From NCBI GenBank assembly GCA_021802555.1, contig JAJZRU010000020.1:1-48978 (forward strand): a DNA stretch of 48,978 bases, in the 5' to 3' direction. Below are positions 27,880 to 37,050 of this stretch, piece after piece. The notes below the pieces were generated by a model. It had not been told where the DNA came from. It ran no database searches and saw only the letters and a list, made by a program, of their open reading frames with translations. The first letter of the stretch is position 1, and every line of letters begins with the position of its first letter. The position numbers and the translations under genes are program-made. The stretch comes from Pseudomonadota bacterium (GTDB taxonomy: Bacteria; Pseudomonadota; Gammaproteobacteria; Burkholderiales; Thiobacillaceae).

Positions 27880-28980
27880 TCAGGCCGCCGCTTCGCGCAT
27901 CATGAGGGCGTACTGCACCTTCATCGTGATCGCCGCCCCCAAAATGATGCAGGCGAACACCAGGAAGGACATCACCGACAAGGTCGAAACGCCCGTGACG
28001 CCTTGGCCTATGGTGCAGCCCAGGCCTGTGACGCCGCCGAACCCCATGAGCACGCCGCCGGCGATGTGGCGCAGCATGTCCTGCGGCGAGTTGAACGACT
28101 CCCAGCGGAAGCTCTTGTGCGTGAGCGCGTAGAGGAAAGAGCCCGCCGCCACGCCGAACACCGCCGCCACACCGAAGGTGACGATGGTCGAACTGTCCGT
28201 CCAGTAGGACCACAAATCCATCGTGTAGCCGATGGGCGCGACGAAGCTCATCGATTCAGCCAAGTGGGAATTGGTCCCCCGATAGGTGGTCTCCAGGGTA
28301 TCCGGATCTATGCCATAGCCAATCTTGCTGGTGATATACCAGCCCGCGACCACGATGAGCCCCACCGCCAGGCCGGCGAGAACATTGTCGCGGCTGGTGC
28401 GGAAATCGCGGCTGGCGAAAACAAACGCCAGAATCACGGCAGCCAGACCCAAGGCCAGGCCCAGAGTCGCTTCCCGGCTGGCAAAGTGGAGGATTTGCGG
28501 CAGGGTCTGGATGGTGTTCAGCTGCAGGGAGACCGCCGGGGCTTGCAGGTAATTCACGCGGAACAGCCCAAAAATCCCATGCAGGGTGACCAGCGCCGAA
28601 TAGCCCAGGAAGAGAAACACGACGATGGACTTGAGATTTCCGCCGCCTGCGCGCACCAACGTGCGCTGGCCGCAGCCGCCGGCCAGGGTCATGCCGATGC
28701 CGAAAGTGAGCCCGCCGACGATGCCGGCCAGCCAGTTGACGGTGGAAGACGTGTAGATGGTCTTGGCGATGTTGAGGCCGCCCGTATAGACCAGGATGTT
28801 GGTGCCGATGATGGCCACCGCAATGGCCAGCAGCCACGCCCGCATGCGCCCCCAGTCGCCCATGTTGACCACATCCGACACTGCACCCATGGTGCAGAAC
28901 TGTGTCTTGTTGGCGATATAGCCAAATATGCCGCCCAGGCCGAACGCCAGCCAGGCGATCTCTCTTTCTACCGTCATCAT
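27880..28980 (-). CDS. YeeE/YedE (TsuA-type) sulfur-compound transporter
   Basis: A 366-residue polytopic membrane protein with two homologous YeeE modules. Family cysteines are in NKTQFCTMGAVSD (N-terminal module), TLAGGCGQRTLVR, and GLGCTIGQGVTGVS (C-terminal module). Characterised TsuA carries thiosulfate through a path lined by such cysteines, so import of thiosulfate or a related sulfur species is likely. About nine hydrophobic segments are visible. The start at 28980 is chosen for its GGAGG site; it begins MMTVEREIAWLAFG. The frame runs 26 codons further upstream without similarity. It lies downstream of queC across 141 nt and ends at the terminator shared with the PEP-CTERM gene. Confidence 0.9.
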   Translation of the reverse strand: MMTVEREIAWLAFGLGGIFGYIANKTQFCTMGAVSDVVNMGDWGRMRAWLLAIAVAIIGTNILVYTGGLNIAKTIYTSSTVNWLAGIVGGLTFGIGMTLAGGCGQRTLVRAGGGNLKSIVVFLFLGYSALVTLHGIFGLFRVNYLQAPAVSLQLNTIQTLPQILHFASREATLGLALGLAAVILAFVFASRDFRTSRDNVLAGLAVGLIVVAGWYITSKIGYGIDPDTLETTYRGTNSHLAESMSFVAPIGYTMDLWSYWTDSSTIVTFGVAAVFGVAAGSFLYALTHKSFRWESFNSPQDMLRHIAGGVLMGFGGVTGLGCTIGQGVTGVSTLSVMSFLVFACIILGAAITMKVQYALMMREAAA

Positions 28981-29121
28981 CCGTCCTCCGAACAAATTTA
29001 TTGAACAGGCCATTAGCGCCCGAGAGGCTGCACGGGAATCCGCTGAGATTCTTGGCACCCGCTGAACGCTTTATGCCATGAGACCCGCCCAACGGGCAAT
29101 CAAGGCAGGATGGTATTTTCG

Positions 29122-29793
29122 TCAGATCAGGTAATGCGTGGGATCGGTCACGCCCGCGGCGCGAAAGCCCTCGGCGCGCAGCCGGCAGGCATCGCAGCGA
29201 CCGCAGGCGCGCCCGGCCGCGTCGGCCTGATAGCAGGAAACGGTGAGGCCGTAGTCCACCCCCAAGGCCACGCCGCGGCGGATGATCTCCGCCTTGGAGC
29301 AGTGGATGAGGGGCGCGTGGATGCGCAGGTATTCGCCCTCCACGCCCACACGGGTGGCGAGATTGGCGAGCCGCTCGAACGCCTCGATGAACTCGGGCCG
29401 GCAGTCGGGATAACCTGAGTAATCCACGGCATTGACGCCAATGAATATATCCAGTGCCCCCAGCACCTCGGCCCAGGCCAGGCCATAGGCGAGCATGACG
29501 GTGTTGCGCGCCGGCACGTAGGTCACCGGGATGCCCTCGGTGGGCAGAACGGGGACGGGGATGGACGCATCGGTCAGTGCCGAACCCCCGAGCTGGCCCA
29601 AGTCCAGGCGCACGATGCGGTGCTCGCGCGCACCCAGCGCGGCAGCGACGCGGCGGGACGCATCCAGCTCGGCGCGATGACGCTGGCCGTAATCGAAGCT
29701 CAGGGCGTAGCACTCATAGCCATCCTGCCGCGCCAAGGCCAGCACGGTGGCGGAATCGAGCCCGCCCGAGAGCAGCACCACGGCCTTCCTCAT
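29122..29793 (-). CDS. queC: 7-cyano-7-deazaguanine synthase QueC
   Basis: A 223-residue enzyme that converts 7-carboxy-7-deazaguanine to preQ0 in queuosine synthesis. The PP-loop ATP site is [17 protein letters not shown] (5-21), followed by [13 protein letters not shown] and [18 protein letters not shown]. The zinc site is C-x(8-9)-C-x2-C-x2-C in [19 protein letters not shown]. The ATG overlaps the queE stop (ATGA). It is the last gene of the long operon that starts at ruvB. Confidence 0.96.
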   Translation of the reverse strand: MRKAVVLLSGGLDSATVLALARQDGYECYALSFDYGQRHRAELDASRRVAAALGAREHRIVRLDLGQLGGSALTDASIPVPVLPTEGIPVTYVPARNTVMLAYGLAWAEVLGALDIFIGVNAVDYSGYPDCRPEFIEAFERLANLATRVGVEGEYLRIHAPLIHCSKAEIIRRGVALGVDYGLTVSCYQADAAGRACGRCDACRLRAEGFRAAGVTDPTHYLI

Positions 29794-30440
29794 CGTCCGC
29801 GCGCCTCGCCCCAGAGCGCTTTGTGCAACTGGACTTGCAGACGGGCAGGCAGACGGTCTTCCAGCATCCAATCCGCCAGTTGGCGCGCCTGCAATTCCCC
29901 GTACACCGGCGAGAACAGCACCGGGCAGCGCTCGGCCAGGCCATGTTCGCGCATGACCTGTTTGGCCCATTCATAGTCTTCGCGCCCGGCCAGCACGAAC
30001 TTCACTTCGTCGCGCGCCGTGAGCGCAGCCAGGTTTTCCCAGCGGTTGCGCTGCGCCTCACCCGAGCCCGGCGGCTTGATGTCCAGAATGCGCGACACGC
30101 GCGGATCAACGTCGGCGATGTCGAGCGCCCCGCCGGTCTCCAGCGAGACGTCGTAACCGGCGTCGCACAGGGCCGCAAGCAGGCCGGCGCAATGTTTTTG
30201 TGCCAGCGGCTCCCCGCCGGTGACCGTGACATGGCGTGGATGCCAGGCGGCCACGCGGGCCAGGATGTCGGCAAGACCCAACGTCTCGCCGCCCTGGAAA
30301 CTGTAGGGGGTATCGCACCAGCGGCAGCGCAAGGGGCAGCCGGTCAGTCGCACGAACACGGTGGGCAGGCCGACCCGGCCAGTCTCCCCCTGCAGGGAGA
30401 AAAAGATTTCGGTCACGCGCAGCGTGGCAGGCGCCTTCAC
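29790..30440 (-). CDS. queE: 7-carboxy-7-deazaguanine synthase QueE
   Basis: A 216-residue radical SAM enzyme for the ring contraction of carboxy-tetrahydropterin to 7-carboxy-7-deazaguanine. The cluster motif is C-x3-C-x2-C in [15 protein letters not shown], the N-terminus is [20 protein letters not shown], and [11 protein letters not shown] is the SAM-binding GGE. The start is a GTG at 30440, 11 nt after the cpoB stop, with AAGGCGG as ribosome site. It overlaps queC by 4 nt. Shorter than some relatives but complete in motifs. Confidence 0.95.
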   Translation of the reverse strand: MKAPATLRVTEIFFSLQGETGRVGLPTVFVRLTGCPLRCRWCDTPYSFQGGETLGLADILARVAAWHPRHVTVTGGEPLAQKHCAGLLAALCDAGYDVSLETGGALDIADVDPRVSRILDIKPPGSGEAQRNRWENLAALTARDEVKFVLAGREDYEWAKQVMREHGLAERCPVLFSPVYGELQARQLADWMLEDRLPARLQVQLHKALWGEARGR

Positions 30441-30451
30441 CCCGCCCCGCC

Positions 30452-31336
30452 TTATTGCAGCAGTTCCAGGCGCTTGCGGGCGATGCCGGCGGCGGTGGAA
30501 TGAGGGTATTGCTTGACCAATTCCTTGAGCGTGGTCTTGGCGGAGGCCAGCTGATTCAGTTCGACTTCGCAGCTGGCGATGGTGAGCAAGGCATCGGGCG
30601 CCTTGGGCGTTTTCGGGTGGCCCTGCAGCAGGCGGCGCATTTCGGCGATGGACGCCTTGTAGGCCTTGAGCGAATAAAGGCTATAGCCGACCCAGAACTG
30701 CGCGCTGGCGGCCAGACTGCTCGCCGGATAGTTTTTCTGGAAGGCCTTGAAATCGTCTGCGGCACCCCGATAGTCGCCCTTTTTGAAGCGTGCGAGCGCC
30801 GCTTCGTAGGCCTGGGTTTCGCTCACCGCCTTGGGTGCGGCAGCCGGGCCGGCCGCGGGTGCTGCGGCATCGGCTGCGGACGGCGCGGGGCCGGCGCTCG
30901 CGGGCGGCGCGCCGCTCTCTTGCGTCTTGATCTTCTCCAAAGCCAGCGCCTGAGCCGTAATGCGCTGATCCAGGTTCTGGTAAAGATCGAGTTGGCGACG
31001 ATCCAATTGATCGAGCTGATGGCTCTGCACTTCGCTCATGCCGTTGAGCCTGGCCACCTGGTCCTTGAGGCTCTGGATGTCGTTGTAGAGGGTGAGCAGA
31101 CCCTGACCTTGCATTACTGCTTCCAGACGCGCCATGCGTACTTGCAGATCCTGCACCTGGTTCTGCAACTGCTGAATCTGCGCCTGGGTCTCGCGGTCGG
31201 CATGGGCGCTGAAAGGAAACAGCCCGGCCAGCATCACCGCGACAGAGGCGCCGTGCGGCGGCAACGTCCGGGCCGTCCAGGTTTTCAGCAGGGTGCGAAG
31301 GCGTGCGAAACGCATGACGACGGCCGTGTTGCCCAC
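30452..31336 (-). CDS. cpoB: Cell division coordinator CpoB (YbgF)
   Basis: A 294-residue periplasmic protein. An N-terminal signal (cleavage after about residue 46, FPFSAHA-D) precedes a trimerising coiled coil (about 47-130, rich in QIQQLQNQVQDLQ), an alanine/proline linker, and a C-terminal TPR domain (about 175-294) with YEAALARFKKGDYRGAADDF and SAQFWVGYSLYSLKAYKASI. CpoB links Tol-Pal constriction with PBP1B-driven peptidoglycan synthesis. The start is a GTG at 31336 with a purine-rich AGGGGGG site; an ATG seven codons later is possible. Located between pal and queE as in many Proteobacteria. Confidence 0.92.
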   Translation of the reverse strand: MGNTAVVMRFARLRTLLKTWTARTLPPHGASVAVMLAGLFPFSAHADRETQAQIQQLQNQVQDLQVRMARLEAVMQGQGLLTLYNDIQSLKDQVARLNGMSEVQSHQLDQLDRRQLDLYQNLDQRITAQALALEKIKTQESGAPPASAGPAPSAADAAAPAAGPAAAPKAVSETQAYEAALARFKKGDYRGAADDFKAFQKNYPASSLAASAQFWVGYSLYSLKAYKASIAEMRRLLQGHPKTPKAPDALLTIASCEVELNQLASAKTTLKELVKQYPHSTAAGIARKRLELLQ

Positions 31337-31357
31337 CTTCCCCCCTTTATTGCGGCT

Positions 31358-31939
31358 TTACTGCAAATGTTCGGTGTAGCCCGGCTGATCGGAGTAGACG
31401 ATGTCGGCACGGCGGTTTTCCGCGTAGTCCTTTTCCGTGTCGCCCAAGGCGCGCGGCTTCTCCTTGCCGAAGCTGACGGCCTCCAGGCGCGGGCCCGGCA
31501 CGCCCATCAGTTCCATGACCTTGACCACTGCTTCGGCCCGGCGCTGTCCGAGGGCCAAATTATACTCCCGGCTGCCGCGCGCGTCGGTGTTGCCTTGCAC
31601 CACCACCTTGAGGTCGGGGTGTGACAACATGAAGTTGGAATTGGCCTGCAGCATGGGCCGGTACTTGTCCTCGACATTGTAACGGTCAAAGGCGAAGTAC
31701 ACGGAAGGATGATAGAGCGGGCTGCTGGGATTCATGCGCTCGTCGGTGTAGCTGGGCGTCTGCGTCCCGGTCACATTTTGGCCGGCCGCGCCGCTGGTCG
31801 CCGCCCCGCTGGGCGCCGTCCCGGTTTTGGCCGGAGTGGCCGGCTGCACTTCCGCCTTGGGCGTACCGGTGCTGCTGCACGCCGAGAGGCCCAAAGTCAG
31901 GGCGGCGGCGATCAGGGTGGGGAGGAAGAGCCGATTCAC
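31358..31939 (-). CDS. pal: Peptidoglycan-associated lipoprotein Pal
   Basis: A 193-residue outer-membrane lipoprotein. The lipobox is L-S-A-C (cysteine 21). An alanine/threonine-rich linker follows, then an OmpA-like domain with VYFAFDRYNVEDKYRPML, VVQGNTDARGSREYNLALGQRRAEAV and YAENRRADIVY, which binds diaminopimelate. It tethers the outer membrane to peptidoglycan with TolB. The start is a GTG at 31939, decided by AGGAGA eight nt upstream. A 136-nt AT-rich gap separates it from tolB and may contain its own promoter. Confidence 0.96.
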   Translation of the reverse strand: MNRLFLPTLIAAALTLGLSACSSTGTPKAEVQPATPAKTGTAPSGAATSGAAGQNVTGTQTPSYTDERMNPSSPLYHPSVYFAFDRYNVEDKYRPMLQANSNFMLSHPDLKVVVQGNTDARGSREYNLALGQRRAEAVVKVMELMGVPGPRLEAVSFGKEKPRALGDTEKDYAENRRADIVYSDQPGYTEHLQ

Positions 31940-32075
31940 GATGTAGTCTCCTGGTTAGGCTGAACGGTGAAATTTAAAATTTGCTTAAATCATACGGAGG
32001 CGCCGGAAACCGCGCTTTAAGCCCGCGGCGTGGGACAGGCACGGCAGCCGAAAAGTTCACCCCGGCAAGTCATTT

Positions 32076-33359
32076 TCACAACGGCCCCCAGGCCGGCTCG
32101 CGTGCATCCACAGCGGGATCGGACAGGGTGGAGCGCGTGCGGCCGTCGAGTGTCACGGTACTCAGGATACCGCGGCCGCCGATCTTGGTGGCATAAATGA
32201 TCATCTGGCCATTGGGCGCGAAATGCGGCGACTCATCGTGCCCGCCATGGGTCAGGATGCGCACCTGACCGTTTGCCAAGTCCAGCAGGGCGATATTGAA
32301 GCCTCCGTTAAGGCGCGTGACATAGGCCAGATACTTGCCATCCGGGCTGACGCTGGGCGAAACGTTGTAGTCGCCCTGGAAGGTGACCCGGCTGGCGGGC
32401 CCGCCGCTCGCCGGCATGCGATAGATCTGCGGGCTACCGCCGCGGTCGGACGTAAAGTAGATCCAGCGTCCGTCACTCGAATAATCCGCTTCGGTGTCTA
32501 TGCCGTCGCTATGGCTCAGGCGCCTGGGGTCGCCGCCGTGCACGCCCACGGAATAAATCTGCGAGTTGCCGGTAAGCGTCAAAGTCACAGCAAGACGGCG
32601 GCCGTCCGGCGCCCAGGCGGGCGAGGAATTGGAGCCCTTGAAATTGGCCGCCACCCAACGCTGTCCAGTGCGCAAATCCTGGCCGAACACCACCGGTTTG
32701 TTGGTTTCGAAAGAAACGTAGGCGATGCGATGGCCCCCGGGCGAGAAAGCCGGCGAAATGATGGGCGCGCGCGAACGCAGCACGGTCTGCGGGTTGGCGC
32801 CGTCCGCGTCGGCCACGCGCAGCTCGTAGAACTGGCCCTGCTTCTGGATGTAGGCGATGCGGGTGGCGAAGATGCCGGGTATGCCGGTCATCTTCTGGTA
32901 GATGAGATCGGCGATCTTGTGCGCCGTGGCGCGCCACTGGCGCGTGTCGATGTTGAAGGTGTAGCTGAGCAACTGCTGCTGGCTGCCCACGTCAAGCAGG
33001 CGGAACGCCACTTCGTAGCGGCCGTCGGGCTGCAGGGCCGCGCTCCCCACCACCAGCACCTGGGCGCCGCGCCCGAGCCAGGGCGCATAATCCACCTGGT
33101 TGACGCTCGCCGCCACGGGGATGCCGCCGGTGTCCACCAGCTCGAACTGCCCCGTGCGCAGCAAGTCGTCGCTGATGATGTCGGTAAGCGGCGGCGCGGG
33201 CGTGGCGCCCTGGGCCGCGAACGCCGGCAAGGCGATGGGGATGCGGTTGGCGCCGCCGCCGGTGACCTGTATCTGCAGCGCGGCGTGCGCCGCGCCGACG
33301 CTGGCGAGCAGCCCCAGGCAAAAAATCAACCACAATGCTGCGCGCTCGAACGATTTCAC
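32076..33359 (-). CDS. tolB: Tol-Pal system protein TolB
   Basis: A 427-residue periplasmic protein. A signal peptide (about 1-26, GAAHA-A) precedes the N-terminal alpha/beta domain (about 27-160) and a six-bladed beta-propeller made of W-x-P-D-G-type repeats (SPAFSPGGHRIAYVSFE, SPAWAPDGRRLAVTLTL, YSSDGRWIYFTSDRGG, VSPDGKYLAYVT, HFAPNGQMIIYAT). It binds Pal at the propeller and TolA through its N-terminus. The start is a GTG at 33359 with AAGGAGA in front; the frame is open 23 codons further. It lies 65 nt after tolA. Confidence 0.97.
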   Translation of the reverse strand: MKSFERAALWLIFCLGLLASVGAAHAALQIQVTGGGANRIPIALPAFAAQGATPAPPLTDIISDDLLRTGQFELVDTGGIPVAASVNQVDYAPWLGRGAQVLVVGSAALQPDGRYEVAFRLLDVGSQQQLLSYTFNIDTRQWRATAHKIADLIYQKMTGIPGIFATRIAYIQKQGQFYELRVADADGANPQTVLRSRAPIISPAFSPGGHRIAYVSFETNKPVVFGQDLRTGQRWVAANFKGSNSSPAWAPDGRRLAVTLTLTGNSQIYSVGVHGGDPRRLSHSDGIDTEADYSSDGRWIYFTSDRGGSPQIYRMPASGGPASRVTFQGDYNVSPSVSPDGKYLAYVTRLNGGFNIALLDLANGQVRILTHGGHDESPHFAPNGQMIIYATKIGGRGILSTVTLDGRTRSTLSDPAVDAREPAWGPL

Positions 33360-33424
33360 GACGTCTCCTTGCAAGCGATGTCTCCAGTCTAACATCCGCC
33401 CCGACAACCCGGCGGCATCGGGGT

Positions 33425-34381
33425 TCACGGCGACGGGCAGGCCAGGTGCTCCCTGGGGCAGAAGGAAAATTCCATGGTCGGCTGGAACTGGCTCGCCACG
33501 CGCGGATCGTCCGGCAGTGGCAGAGGGGAGGCGGCCTGAATGGCCCAGCGCACCGCCTGATCGTAGACCGGATTGCCGCTGGAATGTTGCAACACCACGG
33601 CGGTCACGTCGCCGGTCGGCAGTACGCTGACCCGAAATACCGCTTGCGGATTGCCCTTGATGTCCGGCGGGATGCGCACGAAGCCGCGCACCTTTTGCGC
33701 GATGATTTCCTTGTATTTGCCCACCAAGGCATTCAGCCGACTGGCCGCGAGCGCCGCGGCCTGCTGCTCGCGCAGCGTGTGCAGATCGCGGTTGAGCGAA
33801 CTGTCCACCATGTTGTCCTGCCGTTGCTGCAAGGCCAGCAGTTCCTTCAATTCGCGTTCGCGCCGCTGTTTTTGCAATGCCAGCTTTTCCTGCGCCGCCT
33901 GCTGCGCCATGAGCCGCACCTGCTCGCGCTGATCCTGCAGGAGCTGCTGGCGCAAGGCCTCCTGGCGCTTCTTGTCCAGGCCGATGTCGGGTTGCTTGAG
34001 GGCGGGAACGGCCGGATGCGTTTCCGACACCGGCTTGCGCCTGGGTTCTGGCTGGGGTTTGGGCTGCGGTTTAGGCTCGGGTGCCGGCTGAGGCTTGGGT
34101 ATGGGCTGAGGCTTGGGTATGGGCTGAGGCTTGGGTATGGGCTGAGGTTTAGGCGCCGGTTCGGGCGGATGCGGCGCAGGCACGACGGCCTTGGGCTCGG
34201 GATGGCGCACCGGTTTCGCCGCCGGCAGCGAGTTCCAGATCTGTGCTTGTACCGCCGCGCTGTTGTCTTCCACATGCCAGGAGAGGCCGAACACCAGCAG
34301 CAGGAAGAACAGCAGGTGCACGGCAAAGGCGAGCAGCCCGGATTTCCATTCCGGCCCGCGCCAGTCGAGCGCCGGGTTCAT
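33425..34381 (-). CDS. tolA: Cell envelope integrity protein TolA
   Basis: A 318-residue energy-transducing protein. One N-terminal TM helix (about 15-35, LLAFAVHLLFFLLLVFGLSW) is followed by a proline/lysine-rich rod (about 55-115) with perfect PKPQPI repeats, an alanine/glutamine/arginine-rich helical domain II (about 130-215) and a TonB-like C-terminal domain III (about 225-315) with RVSVLPTGDVTAVVLQHSSG. It connects the TolQR motor to TolB and Pal. Its ATG overlaps the tolR stop (ATGA). The proline repeat is encoded by three exact 18-bp tandem copies, listed separately. Confidence 0.95.
   Translation of the reverse strand: MNPALDWRGPEWKSGLLAFAVHLLFFLLLVFGLSWHVEDNSAAVQAQIWNSLPAAKPVRHPEPKAVVPAPHPPEPAPKPQPIPKPQPIPKPQPIPKPQPAPEPKPQPKPQPEPRRKPVSETHPAVPALKQPDIGLDKKRQEALRQQLLQDQREQVRLMAQQAAQEKLALQKQRRERELKELLALQQRQDNMVDSSLNRDLHTLREQQAAALAASRLNALVGKYKEIIAQKVRGFVRIPPDIKGNPQAVFRVSVLPTGDVTAVVLQHSSGNPVYDQAVRWAIQAASPLPLPDDPRVASQFQPTMEFSFCPREHLACPSP
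34091..34144 (-). repeat. Three perfect 18-bp tandem repeats inside tolA
   Basis: The 18-mer AGGCTTGGGTATGGGCTG is repeated three times without mismatch (34091-34108, 34109-34126, 34127-34144). It encodes PKPQPI hexapeptides in the TolA rod. Copy number can change in frame without disrupting the gene. Confidence 0.95.
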
Positions 34382-34791
34382 CGCCCCACAGGCCGCGCCA
34401 GGAGACCGATGCGGCTGACTTGCGCCTCTTGCAGGGCCGTCATCACGTCCATGACTTTTTCATAACGCACGTTCTTGTCGGCCGCGATGACCACCGGCTG
34501 GTCCGGATCGCCGGCCAGGATCTTAGTTACGGTGCGCGCCAGCGTGCCGCGGCTGGCAGGATATTCGATGCCCCCCTTGGCACGATCGCGCAGCGTGATG
34601 GAGCCGTTCTCGCGCAGGATCACCTCCAGCGGGCGCGAGGGCGACTTGGAGGTCTTGCCCACGCTGGGCAGGGCCACCTGGCCGGGGTTGATGAAAGGCG
34701 CGGTGATCATGAACACCACGAGCAGCACCAGCATCACGTCGATGAGCGGCACGACGTTGATCTGGCTGATGGTCTTGCGCGGGCGTGCCAT
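34378..34791 (-). CDS. tolR: Tol-Pal motor protein TolR
   Basis: A 137-residue ExbD/TolR family protein. One TM helix (about 14-34) carries the proton-path aspartate in NVVPLIDVMLVLLVVFM. The periplasmic domain contains VEVILRENG-type and VIAADKNVRYEKVMDVM segments. With TolQ it harvests proton motive force for outer-membrane constriction. It starts 8 nt after the tolQ stop and overlaps tolA by 4 nt. Confidence 0.96.
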   Translation of the reverse strand: MARPRKTISQINVVPLIDVMLVLLVVFMITAPFINPGQVALPSVGKTSKSPSRPLEVILRENGSITLRDRAKGGIEYPASRGTLARTVTKILAGDPDQPVVIAADKNVRYEKVMDVMTALQEAQVSRIGLLARPVGR

Positions 34792-34799
34792 CGTGCCCC

Positions 34800-35486
34800 T
34801 CAGGCGGCGCGTGCCGCCTGCCGCTGCAGAATGTTGGAGAATTCCTCCATGAAGCTTTCCATACGCGTGGTCAGGCGATCGATGTCGTGGGTATAGCGGT
34901 TGTAGGCCACCACCGCGGGTATGGCGGCAAACAGCCCCATGGCGGTGGCCACCAGCGCTTCGGCGATGCCCGGCGCCACTTGCGCGAGGGTCGCCTGGGC
35001 CACGGTGGACAGGCCGTGGAAGGCCAGCATGATGCCCCACACCGTACCGAACAGCCCGACATAGGGCGACACCGAACCCACCGTGGCCAGGAAAGGCAGA
35101 TGCGCCTCCAGGCCATCCATCTCGCGCTGGAAGGCCGCCTTCATGGCGCGGCGCGCACCCTCCAGGACGGCCTGGCTGCCGACGCCGGGCTGGCGGTTGA
35201 GCTTGAGAAATTCGCCGAAGCCGGCCTCGAAAATGCGTTCCATCTCGCCGGCACCCTGCTTGCCGACTTTCTGGTAGAGATGCTGCAGGTCCGCCCCGGC
35301 CCAGAATTCGCGCTCGAAATGATCGGTCATCTTGACGGCGCGCTTGAGCGCGAACATCTTGAGAAAGATGTACCACCAGGACATGAACGAGGCCGCCAGC
35401 AACAGCGCCAGCACGAGTTTGACCGGCAGGCTGGCATGGACGACGAGTTGCAGGATGGACAGATCGGGCGTGAGGGCAGGGGTCAC
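34800..35486 (-). CDS. tolQ: Tol-Pal motor protein TolQ
   Basis: A 228-residue MotA/TolQ/ExbB proton channel protein with three TM helices at about 16-38, 130-155 and 168-190. The core reads LPFLATVGSVSPYVGLFGTVWGIMLAFHGL and PGIAEALVATAMGLFAAIPAVVAYN, the family signature. The start is a GTG at 35486 overlapping the ybgC stop (GTGA), consistent with translational coupling. It is followed by tolR. Confidence 0.97.
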   Translation of the reverse strand: MTPALTPDLSILQLVVHASLPVKLVLALLLAASFMSWWYIFLKMFALKRAVKMTDHFEREFWAGADLQHLYQKVGKQGAGEMERIFEAGFGEFLKLNRQPGVGSQAVLEGARRAMKAAFQREMDGLEAHLPFLATVGSVSPYVGLFGTVWGIMLAFHGLSTVAQATLAQVAPGIAEALVATAMGLFAAIPAVVAYNRYTHDIDRLTTRMESFMEEFSNILQRQAARAA

Positions 35487-35896
35487 GGTGCGAAATCGGA
35501 GAGGGAGAGACTCAGTTCGGGAGGAATTCTAACGGGTTTGAAGCGTTCTGCGTGGACGCAGGCCAGGGTCACGAAGGCGCGCACGAGCGCTGCGCCGCGG
35601 CGCTCCACCGCCTGCGCTACGACCAGGGTGGCGCGCCCCAGTTCCGTGGGCGTGCAACGCACGTCGAGCTGGTCGTTGTAGCGGGCGGGCGCCAGATAAT
35701 CGATTTCGGCGCGCCGCACCACGAACACCACGCCCTGTTCTTCCCGCAGCCGGTCCTGCTCCCAGCCCCGGCTGCGCAGCCATTCGGAGCGCGCGCGTTC
35801 GAGAAATTTGAGGTAGTTGGCGTAATACACCACGCCGCCCGCGTCCGTGTCCTCCCAATACACCCGTACCGGCCAGACGAAGGACGCCGCCCTCAT
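35483..35896 (-). CDS. ybgC: Tol-Pal associated acyl-CoA thioesterase YbgC
   Basis: A 137-residue hotdog-fold thioesterase. The active-site helix is [24 protein letters not shown], with the catalytic aspartate in [30 protein letters not shown] follows in family order. It hydrolyses short-chain or acyl-ACP-linked thioesters at the inner membrane. Its ATG overlaps the ruvB stop (ATGA) and its stop overlaps the tolQ GTG. The position before tolQ is standard. Confidence 0.96.
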   Translation of the reverse strand: MRAASFVWPVRVYWEDTDAGGVVYYANYLKFLERARSEWLRSRGWEQDRLREEQGVVFVVRRAEIDYLAPARYNDQLDVRCTPTELGRATLVVAQAVERRGAALVRAFVTLACVHAERFKPVRIPPELSLSLSDFAP

Positions 35897-36936
35897 AAAG
35901 CATCGTTGAAGAGGGCACTGCTGGCCGAAACGCTGGGCGCCGCCAAACCCAGGTGGCGATAGGCCAGCGGCGTCGCCAGCCGCCCGCGCGGCGTGCGCTG
36001 CAGATAGCCCTGCTGGATCAGATAAGGTTCCAGCACGTCTTCGATGGTATCGGCCTCTTCGCCGATGGCGGCGGCCAGGTTATCCAGCCCCACCGGCCCG
36101 CCGGTGAATTTGTGGATGATGGCCTCCAGCAGTTTGCGATCCATCAGATCCAGGCCGGCGCGATCGACATCCAGCATGGACAGCGCGGCGTCGGCGACCG
36201 CCACCGAGGTGCGTCCGCCAGCGCGCACATCGGCGTAATCCCGCACCCGGCGCAAGAGCCGGTTGGCGATGCGCGGCGTGCCGCGCGCACGGCGCGCGAT
36301 CTCCAGGGCGCCGGCCTCCTCCAACTCCATGGCCAGCAGGCCGGCCGAGCGCGCGACGATGGTCGCCATATCCTCGGCCGTATAGAACTCCAGGCGCGCG
36401 ACGATGCCGAAGCGGTCGCGCAGGGGGTTGGTGAGCATGCCCGCGCGCGTGGTGGCGCCGACCAGCGTGAAGGGCGGCAGGTCCAGCTTGACCGAACGCG
36501 CCGCCGGCCCCTCGCCGATCATGATGTCGATCTGGAAATCTTCCAGCGCCGGGTAGAGCACTTCCTCGACGACGGGCGACAGCCGGTGGATTTCGTCGAT
36601 GAACAATACGTCGCGCGGCTCCAGGTTGGTGAGCAGCGCGGCCAGGTCGCCGGCGCGCTCCAGCACCGGCCCGGACGTCTGGCGCAGATTCACTCCCATC
36701 TCGCGCGCGATGATGTGCGCAAGCGTAGTCTTGCCCAACCCCGGCGGGCCGAACAGCAGTACGTGGTCGAGGGCTTCGGCGCGCTTTCTTGCCGCATGGA
36801 TGAAGATATCCAACTGTTCGCGGGCCTTGGCCTGGCCGATGTAGTCGACCAGCCGCTTGGGGCGCAACGCACGCTCGAACTGCTCTTCCTGCGGGGAAAG
36901 CGCACTCGGGGCGATCAGGCGGTCGGCTTCGATCAT
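35893..36936 (-). CDS. ruvB: Holliday junction helicase motor RuvB
   Basis: A 347-residue AAA+ hexameric motor that drives branch migration with RuvA. Walker A is [18 protein letters not shown], Walker B is [10 protein letters not shown], sensor 1 is [11 protein letters not shown], the arginine finger lies in [13 protein letters not shown], and the winged-helix C-domain is [41 protein letters not shown]. It usually follows ruvC and ruvA; here it is the first gene and diverges from the phosphomannomutase, so ruvCA must lie elsewhere. The start is an ATG at 36936, with no clear ribosome site and a longer open frame upstream. Confidence 0.97.
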   Translation of the reverse strand: MIEADRLIAPSALSPQEEQFERALRPKRLVDYIGQAKAREQLDIFIHAARKRAEALDHVLLFGPPGLGKTTLAHIIAREMGVNLRQTSGPVLERAGDLAALLTNLEPRDVLFIDEIHRLSPVVEEVLYPALEDFQIDIMIGEGPAARSVKLDLPPFTLVGATTRAGMLTNPLRDRFGIVARLEFYTAEDMATIVARSAGLLAMELEEAGALEIARRARGTPRIANRLLRRVRDYADVRAGGRTSVAVADAALSMLDVDRAGLDLMDRKLLEAIIHKFTGGPVGLDNLAAAIGEEADTIEDVLEPYLIQQGYLQRTPRGRLATPLAYRHLGLAAPSVSASSALFNDAL

Positions 36937-37050
36937 GGCGCGAATATACACCGCAGGCGCATCGGGCGCACATGGTTTCACCCCTGCCGCAGGTTTGACG
37001 CATTCGGGCGGTAGAATCTGCCCCATGCGTTCGTCAGGGACTTTCCAACC

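Noticed and set aside
29087-29097. GCCC-AAC-GGGC hairpin after queC
   Set aside because: Only 4 bp and no T-run, too weak for a terminator.
36995-37017. TTGACG and TAGAAT ahead of the phosphohexomutase
   Set aside because: The hexamers are only 11 nt apart, too close for a sigma-70 promoter.
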